This document shows, piece after piece, positions 59,258 to 64,000 of a stretch of 64,000 nucleotides of DNA; positions within the stretch are counted from its first letter, which is position 1, and every line of letters begins with the position of its first letter. The notes under the pieces were generated by a model. The model did no database searches, was not told the DNA's origin, and saw nothing but the letters and a program-made list of their open reading frames with translations. The DNA is from Ewingella sp. CoE-038-23 (GTDB lineage Bacteria > Pseudomonadota > Gammaproteobacteria > Enterobacterales > Enterobacteriaceae), in the NCBI RefSeq assembly GCF_040419245.1, contig NZ_JAZHOH010000001.1, forward strand, positions 310,001 through 374,000, given 5' to 3'. The translations under genes and the position numbers were made by a program.

Positions 59258-60487
59258 TTATTCCGGTTGCGGCACGTGTTTTTCGCGCACCAGTAGCATG
59301 GCACCAATTCCCACCAGCGTGATGATCGCCGCGAAGTAGAAACCGGCGTTGAGTGAGCCCGTGCGGTCGGCGATAAAGCCGGTCACGTAAGGGGCAAAAA
59401 TCGATGCCGCCATGCCAAAGAAGTTATACAGGCTGAAGGCGGTGCCGAGGGCTTTCTTCGGCGCGTTATCTGCCACCAGCGCCACCAGAATCGGGTTCAG
59501 GCTGATTTTGCCGATAAAGCCATACAGCACCAGCACGACAATCAGCATGGTTTCCGAGGTCGAATAGACAATGCCGAACAGCGCCAGCAGCGAGAGCGGC
59601 AGCATGCACAGCACCACCGGCTTTCTGCGTCCCAGCTTGTCCGAGGCGTAGCTGAAAATCAGCGTCCCGAGAATCGAAATCCACGGCACAATCGACGCAA
59701 TATTACTGGCGCGCGCCATGTCCATTCCGCGCTCCTGCTGCAAGTAGTAAGGCAGCCAAGAGATGATCACGAAGAAGCCGTAAATCGAGCAGAAAATGGT
59801 GATGTAAGCGAGGATCAGGTTGCGATTTTTCAGCAAATCCATAAAGCGGAACGGCGGCTCTTGGTCGGCGGCCTGTACCGCAGCGGGCGCGGCAACCGGC
59901 GGGCGTTTATGGATAACAAACAGCATCAACAGCGCGACCACCAGCACCGGCAAGGCGATGATCACAAAGGGCAATTTCCAGCCAGTATGGAAATGATTCA
60001 CCGACACGCTAGACAGCTGATAGCCCAGCGCAATACCAAAGGACATGCCGCTGCCAATTACCGCGCTGCCCAGCGTCAGCCACTTCTTCGGAATGGCTTC
60101 CGAAGAGAGCGCGTACTGCGGGCCGTAATAGACCCCTTGCGCCGCGCCGGTCAGCATCCACAGCAGGATAAAGCCTAAGAACCCCGGTGAAATGCTGATA
60201 GAAGCAATAAAAACGGCGAACAGCATAAAGCCGGTGACTAAGACTTTTTTGTGGCCCAGCCGGTCGCCGAGCAATCCGGCGGGAACCTGTAGCAGGGTGT
60301 AGGCCAAGAAGAACAGGCTACTGATGATGCCCAGCTCGGCCTGATTCAGCCCGTATTCGTCCTGAATCATCGGCATTAGCGGGCTGAGAACCGAGCGTCC
60401 GGCGTAGATAACCACCCAGCCGAAGAAGAAGATAATCACCAACTGGATCCAGTAGGGGAACCGGCTGGCGTGCGCGTTTTTTTCCAT
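59258..60487 (-). CDS. MFS transporter, ACS (anion:cation symporter) family
   Basis: The 409-residue product has twelve predicted helices and the MFS signature GLLGDRLGHKKVLVTG after helix 2. It resembles ACS-family transporters of organic anions such as hexuronate, phthalate or tartrate. It lies directly downstream of the carbamate kinase gene on the same strand, after a 112-base gap with a hairpin. It probably imports the substrate of that pathway, perhaps oxamate, allantoate or another ureide. GAGG precedes the ATG. The substrate is inference from context only. Confidence 0.85.
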   Translation of the reverse strand: MEKNAHASRFPYWIQLVIIFFFGWVVIYAGRSVLSPLMPMIQDEYGLNQAELGIISSLFFLAYTLLQVPAGLLGDRLGHKKVLVTGFMLFAVFIASISISPGFLGFILLWMLTGAAQGVYYGPQYALSSEAIPKKWLTLGSAVIGSGMSFGIALGYQLSSVSVNHFHTGWKLPFVIIALPVLVVALLMLFVIHKRPPVAAPAAVQAADQEPPFRFMDLLKNRNLILAYITIFCSIYGFFVIISWLPYYLQQERGMDMARASNIASIVPWISILGTLIFSYASDKLGRRKPVVLCMLPLSLLALFGIVYSTSETMLIVVLVLYGFIGKISLNPILVALVADNAPKKALGTAFSLYNFFGMAASIFAPYVTGFIADRTGSLNAGFYFAAIITLVGIGAMLLVREKHVPQPE

Positions 60488-60525
60488 GATGTGTGCCTCA
60501 AAAGTTCAAATGCTTCAACGTTGAA

Positions 60526-60556
60526 AGGCCGGTGAGAAATCGCTCTCCGCCGGCCT
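60526..60556 (-). repeat. Hairpin between allK and the MFS gene
   Basis: AGGCCGG and CCGGCCT enclose a further partly paired stem (TGAGA/TCTC). On the minus strand only TTTC follows. It may reduce read-through into the transporter gene. Immediately beside it, TTCAACGTTGAA at 60514-60525 is a perfect palindrome. Confidence 0.5.
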
Positions 60557-60599
60557 GATTTTTGCGGCTGTAACCAGCCTGCTTCAGTGTTTAGGGGGA

Positions 60600-61508
60600 T
60601 CAGCGAGCGGGGTGGATCAGGGTTCCCGCGCTGCCGTTCAACACGGCATCAATGTCTTTGAGCGCGCCAATGTGCGCCTCTTTACCTGAGCGTTCGACAA
60701 AGCGGCTCACCGCCATGATCTTCGGCCCCATTGAGCCGTCCGGCACCGCCAGCGGAGCCAATTGCTGCGGCGTGGCGCTGCGAATGGCCTGCTGGCTTGG
60801 CGTGCCCCAGCCGGTATACACCGCGTCGGCGTCGGTCAAGATGACCAGATGGTCAGCATCCAGCGCTTCGGCCAGCAGCGCCGCGGCGAGATCTTTATCA
60901 ATCACTGCCTCAACGCCCTGTAACCCCTGCTCGGTCGCCACCATCGGAATGCCGCCGCCGCCGCTGCAAATCACCACCTGATTTTTCGCCAGCAGCGCGT
61001 GAACGGCTTCTATGTCCAAGATCTGCTTAGGCTCAGGGGAAGGCACCACGCGGCGCAGATGCTCGCCGTCCATCTTCATGGTCCAGCCATACTGCTGGCG
61101 CAGGTGCGTCTCTTCCTTCGGCGCATAGACCGGGCCGATAAACTTGGTTGGCTGCTGGAAAGCTTCATCGTCACCGTCCACCAGAATGCGGGTCATCAGG
61201 GTGGAAACCGCCTGCTGGGGGTGAGACGCGGAGAGCTTTTGCGCCAGCATGTAGCCAATCATCCCTTGGGTTTCCGCCACCAGAATGTCCAGCGGATAGG
61301 GCGGCACGTCACGATAATTTAGGTTCTGTAAGGCCAGCAGCCCGACCTGCGGCCCATTGCCGTGGACAATGGCAATGCGGTATTTCTTGGCTAGCTCGCC
61401 AATCGCATCGGCAATCAGCGCAATGCTCTTATATTGATTTTCAGCAGAAAGCACCGCGCCGCGTTGCAACAGGGCATTCCCGCCTAAAGCGATAACCAAA
61501 GTTTCCAT
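60600..61508 (-). CDS. allK: Catabolic carbamate kinase (AllK/YbcF type)
   Basis: Carbamate kinase transfers phosphate from carbamoyl phosphate to ADP, giving ATP, CO2 and ammonia. The 302-residue amino-acid-kinase-fold product has LVIALGGNALLQRG at the start, VHGNGPQVGLLALQN, VICSGGGGIPMV and the ATP-site segment ILTDADAVYTGWG. E. coli places such a gene (ybcF/allK) after ylbE and ylbF. Here it likewise follows the DUF1116 and DUF2877 genes, which favours AllK over the arginine-deiminase enzyme ArcC. Confidence 0.85.
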   Translation of the reverse strand: METLVIALGGNALLQRGAVLSAENQYKSIALIADAIGELAKKYRIAIVHGNGPQVGLLALQNLNYRDVPPYPLDILVAETQGMIGYMLAQKLSASHPQQAVSTLMTRILVDGDDEAFQQPTKFIGPVYAPKEETHLRQQYGWTMKMDGEHLRRVVPSPEPKQILDIEAVHALLAKNQVVICSGGGGIPMVATEQGLQGVEAVIDKDLAAALLAEALDADHLVILTDADAVYTGWGTPSQQAIRSATPQQLAPLAVPDGSMGPKIMAVSRFVERSGKEAHIGALKDIDAVLNGSAGTLIHPAR

Positions 61509-61552
61509 GTTCAGTTCCCTAGTGTGTTAAATCACAAGTAAAAACCACGCTT

Positions 61553-62404
61553 TCAGCAGGCCGCTAAGTGCGGCGAGGTGCTGACTGAGTGAAGTTGATT
61601 AATAGTTTGCGCCGCCAGCCAGATGCCCAGCAGCGCGTCCGCGCCCGAGTAGTGGCCGACATTCAGCAGGTCGCGCACGGCGGGGAGTAAGGTCTGTGGA
61701 GCCAATAGCCCGTGGGCGATAGCCAGCAGCGGCGAGGAGAAAATCCCCCGTGCCGCGTAGGCCAGATAGTGATGACTTACTAACGTGGTCAGCCCGGCCA
61801 GTGGCTTGCTGTGCGCAAAAAAAGGTGACAGCTGGCTGGGAGTAACGCGGCTGTCGCAGTAGGCGACCAGCAGCATGCCGACCAGCGTGTCGTCGTTGCT
61901 TGGCGTGAGGCCTGGCCCCTTGCCGATAAACGCCGTCCAGTCCACTTCGCCGCCCAGCAGCCAGTCCGCAAATTGGCGCTGCATTTGCTGTAATTCGCCG
62001 ACGGCGGGTAAAGCCACTAGCGCGTCTAACCCGCCAAACAGGCCGGTTTGCGCTGGCGAACAGCGTAGGGTTTGACGCAATGTTTGCGTGATCACCAGCC
62101 CCGGCTGGCCTAAAGTTAAGCCGCGCTGCGGGCCGATATTTTTCACCCGCAGGCCATCAATCAATAAGCCTTCGGCATCAAAATGGAGCTGTTCGGCCCC
62201 TTGCAGCTGGTCGGCAATCAGGTCGAAATCCGTTTCATCCACCACCCATCCCATCGGGCTGAGGCCGTGCCCGCTGCGGTGCAGCGTCAGCAATTGATGG
62301 CGCGGAGTAAGAAAGTTCATCGCGTTGTTAAACAAGCCCGCACGGCGCAACGGACCATAGTCGCAGGTGGCGTGAGCGCTGGAGGAGAGAACAATGCAAA
62401 CCAT
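61553..62404 (-). CDS. allH: DUF2877 protein, oxamate carbamoyltransferase subunit AllH type
   Basis: The 283-residue product is a DUF2877 (YlbF) protein. E. coli YlbF has been renamed AllH after work showing that FdrA, YlbE and YlbF together form oxamate carbamoyltransferase. The diagnostic glycine-rich motif is GKGPGLTPSNDDTLVG at about 180-195. The frame continues 12 codons upstream, but the ATG at 62404 follows AGGAG. It lies 50 bases after the DUF1116 gene and 44 bases before the carbamate kinase gene, so one transcript is likely. Confidence 0.82.
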   Translation of the reverse strand: MVCIVLSSSAHATCDYGPLRRAGLFNNAMNFLTPRHQLLTLHRSGHGLSPMGWVVDETDFDLIADQLQGAEQLHFDAEGLLIDGLRVKNIGPQRGLTLGQPGLVITQTLRQTLRCSPAQTGLFGGLDALVALPAVGELQQMQRQFADWLLGGEVDWTAFIGKGPGLTPSNDDTLVGMLLVAYCDSRVTPSQLSPFFAHSKPLAGLTTLVSHHYLAYAARGIFSSPLLAIAHGLLAPQTLLPAVRDLLNVGHYSGADALLGIWLAAQTINQLHSVSTSPHLAAC

Positions 62405-62454
62405 GGTGGCTCCTGATTGCCCGACGGTTCCGCCGGGCAAAGTGGCGTGAAGGG

Positions 62455-63720
62455 TTACGCGCTGATACCAAGCTTCTCGGCTAAGGCTTCAATGGCTTTT
62501 TCGAAGCAGGCGAGCGGTGGGCGAACTGTCCCCGCGCCAATCTGACCGACGCCCGGCGAGCGGTGTGCTATCCCGGTGTTGATCAGCGGCGTAATGCCGG
62601 TTTCCACCACGCGGCGAGCGTCCAGACCTAAACAAGCGCCTTGGAAGTCCCACGTCGGGATTTGCAGCATCATGTTGCGTTCGAGGAAGATCTCCGCCAT
62701 CTCTTCGGAGACGTCCAGCGCCGCGCCCATGCCGCCCGCCGCGCCAACAAAGCGCGTCACGCCCGGCGCTGCGACCATGGCCGCACCGCCGATACCAAAG
62801 GTTTCAGTGATAGCGCTGTCGCCGATGTCAGGGTTGGCGTCGGCTTGGCTGTAGCCTGAGAAGAACAGGCCTTCCGGCGTGTTAACCGGCGCAGTGAACC
62901 ACTGGTCGCCCATGCCACTGATTTTGATACCAAAATCTTTGCCGTTGCGGGTCATGGCGGTGACGATGGTGCCTTGTTTGATTTCGGCCCCGGCATCCAT
63001 GGCGGCTTTGCAGTAGGCCATCGCCAGGTTGAGGAAGAACTGATCGGTAATGGCAAGGAAGGAGAGCACGCTGGTCAGCTCGCTTTGCGGGCGATCCAAC
63101 TGGGCGATTTTTGGAGCCAGCTGGCGCATTAACAGCGCGGAGGCGGCGATATTACGCTGGTGGAATTCATCCCCCATGGTGATAGCCTGCGCCATCACGG
63201 CGGTCAGGTCGATGCCGCCATCAATGTGGCTTAGAACCTCTTTCAGCACCGGAGCCAAGGTGTCGCGCATCCAGCGCAGGCGCTCCTGCACGTCAGGGCC
63301 GTACGCGCCGAAACGCATCACTTTACCAATCCCTTCATTCATATTGCAGAACGCCAGATTGCCGTGAGTGTGGTTTTCCACTACCAGCATCGGCATATGG
63401 GCTGAAGTGATGCCGCCCATCGGGCCAACGGCGCGCACGCTGTGGCACGGAATAAATTCAATTTCGCCGTTTTCCAGCAGGGCCAGCGCCTGCTGTTCAT
63501 TTTCGGCCCAGCCTTCAAACAGGCAGCAACCAATACAGGCGCCGCGCACCGGGCCGCTCATGTCTTGCCAGACCACCGGCGGACCGGCGTGCAGTAGCTT
63601 GCGACCTTGCTGTAATACCGGCACCACTTCCTGCGCCGGTTTGACGTCACACCAGTGTGGACGGGCTTCGCGGATCCGCGCAATTACGGCTGCATTGGCT
63701 TCATTAATAGTTGTAGTCAT
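62455..63720 (-). CDS. allG: DUF1116 protein, oxamate carbamoyltransferase subunit AllG type
   Basis: The 421-residue product belongs to DUF1116 (YlbE/YahG). E. coli YlbE is AllG, a subunit of the three-part oxamate carbamoyltransferase of allantoin breakdown. Conserved stretches include VGPMGGITSAHMPM, VENHTHGNLAFCNMNEG, FGIGGAAMVAAPGVTRFVG and GIAHRSPGVGQIGAGTVRPP. The ATG at 63720 follows GAGGGA, and the longer frame is ignored. It starts eight bases after the stop of the fdrA-type gene. Confidence 0.85.
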   Translation of the reverse strand: MTTTINEANAAVIARIREARPHWCDVKPAQEVVPVLQQGRKLLHAGPPVVWQDMSGPVRGACIGCCLFEGWAENEQQALALLENGEIEFIPCHSVRAVGPMGGITSAHMPMLVVENHTHGNLAFCNMNEGIGKVMRFGAYGPDVQERLRWMRDTLAPVLKEVLSHIDGGIDLTAVMAQAITMGDEFHQRNIAASALLMRQLAPKIAQLDRPQSELTSVLSFLAITDQFFLNLAMAYCKAAMDAGAEIKQGTIVTAMTRNGKDFGIKISGMGDQWFTAPVNTPEGLFFSGYSQADANPDIGDSAITETFGIGGAAMVAAPGVTRFVGAAGGMGAALDVSEEMAEIFLERNMMLQIPTWDFQGACLGLDARRVVETGITPLINTGIAHRSPGVGQIGAGTVRPPLACFEKAIEALAEKLGISA

Positions 63721-63728
63721 GTGATCCC

Positions 63729-64000
63729 TCAGTGCAATTTTTTCAGAATGGCGGCTAAACGCTGATTTCCACCCGCGACCGGTGCCCATTGGTAATGCAC
63801 CACGGGAACCTGATTGGTTTGTAAATCAGTGGCGAAACTGCGCAGACCGGCGTTGATAACAGAGACGCCATCCAGCAAGTGGTAAGGCGTCAATGGCCCG
63901 GTTTCGGTCGGCGGACTGATTAGTTGATGAGCCAGCAGTACGGCTTCCGGCAGGGTGTTCATCACCACGATGCCCGCGGCGGTGAGCGTGTCGATTTGCC
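63729..64000 (-). CDS. fdrA: C-terminal end of FdrA-type protein (cut by window edge)
   Basis: The minus-strand frame is open from base 64000 and ends with TGA at 63729-63731, giving about 90 residues of a larger protein. The segments GVSVINAGLRSFATDLQTNQ and PVVHYQWAPVAGGNQRLAAI have the look of the C-terminus of FdrA, an acyl-CoA-synthetase-related protein (AllF in E. coli). The downstream order DUF1116, DUF2877, carbamate kinase supports this. The main domains lie outside the window, so the call rests largely on position and a short alignment. Confidence 0.7.
   Translation of the reverse strand, partial: QIDTLTAAGIVVMNTLPEAVLLAHQLISPPTETGPLTPYHLLDGVSVINAGLRSFATDLQTNQVPVVHYQWAPVAGGNQRLAAILKKLH

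Noticed and set aside
60600..61508. Arginine deiminase pathway (arcC)
   Set aside because: No arcA or arcD gene is adjacent. The neighbours are those of the oxamate/allantoin carbamoyltransferase group. The argI at 56301 has ARG boxes and is biosynthetic.

Overview
The window is about 53-54% GC by eye and is packed with enterobacterial housekeeping genes whose products align almost residue for residue with Escherichia coli proteins. Gene content and order fit the order Enterobacterales. My best guess is a Yersiniaceae genus of the Rahnella, Rouxiella or Ewingella type, but the genus is inference. I see no tRNA gene, insertion sequence, prophage or CRISPR array.

Layout. 1-5443: the 3'-truncated periplasmic protease gene degQ, division genes zapG and zapE, the ribosomal operon rplM-rpsI and the stringent starvation pair sspA-sspB. 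5581-7146: an orphan GH1 glycosidase with a translationally coupled mini-ORF. 7158-13043: glutamate synthase gltBD. 13044-13913: a gene-poor stretch with a J-domain-like fragment where E. coli has yhcC. 13914-17883: the redox sensor gene arcB, the sRNA gene arcZ on the opposite strand, an elbB homologue that has lost its catalytic cysteine, and mtgA. 17957-26043: lptFG, pepA, holC, valS and yjgM. 26092-30078: a beta-glucoside unit of RpiR-type regulator, EIIBC permease and 6-phospho-beta-glucosidase. 30158-35275: dolP, diaA, yraN, lpoA, rsmI and the RNase P RNA gene rnpB.

35303-47918: yhaK, yhaJ and the block yqjG-F-K-E-D-C, mzrA, yqjA, exuR, exuT, all collinear with E. coli, then the divergent uxaC-uxaA galacturonate operon. 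47921-51876: a four-gene cluster encoding an Anbu proteasome-like peptidase, a transglutaminase-like protease, an alpha-E protein and a circularly permuted ATP-grasp ligase. This is the least understood system in the window. 52116-57958: ridA, the pyrBI operon with its leader and attenuator, a lone GH13 sugar phosphorylase, argI with two ARG boxes, and rraB. 58000-64000: ampH and an oxamate-carbamoyltransferase-type cluster (end of fdrA, then allG, allH, allK) with its own MFS transporter.

Several groups work together. ArcB and ArcZ are linked through the Arc system in E. coli. ExuR, ExuT, UxaC and UxaA import and break down galacturonate. LpoA, MtgA, AmpH, DolP and LptFG act on the cell envelope. 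PyrBI and ArgI share carbamoyl phosphate, and the AllFGHK-type enzymes would release carbamoyl phosphate and make ATP from it. The block order joins regions that lie near 70-72 min and 96 min on the E. coli map. Start codons were chosen by ribosome-binding sites and family N-termini, and several differ from the longest possible reading frame.
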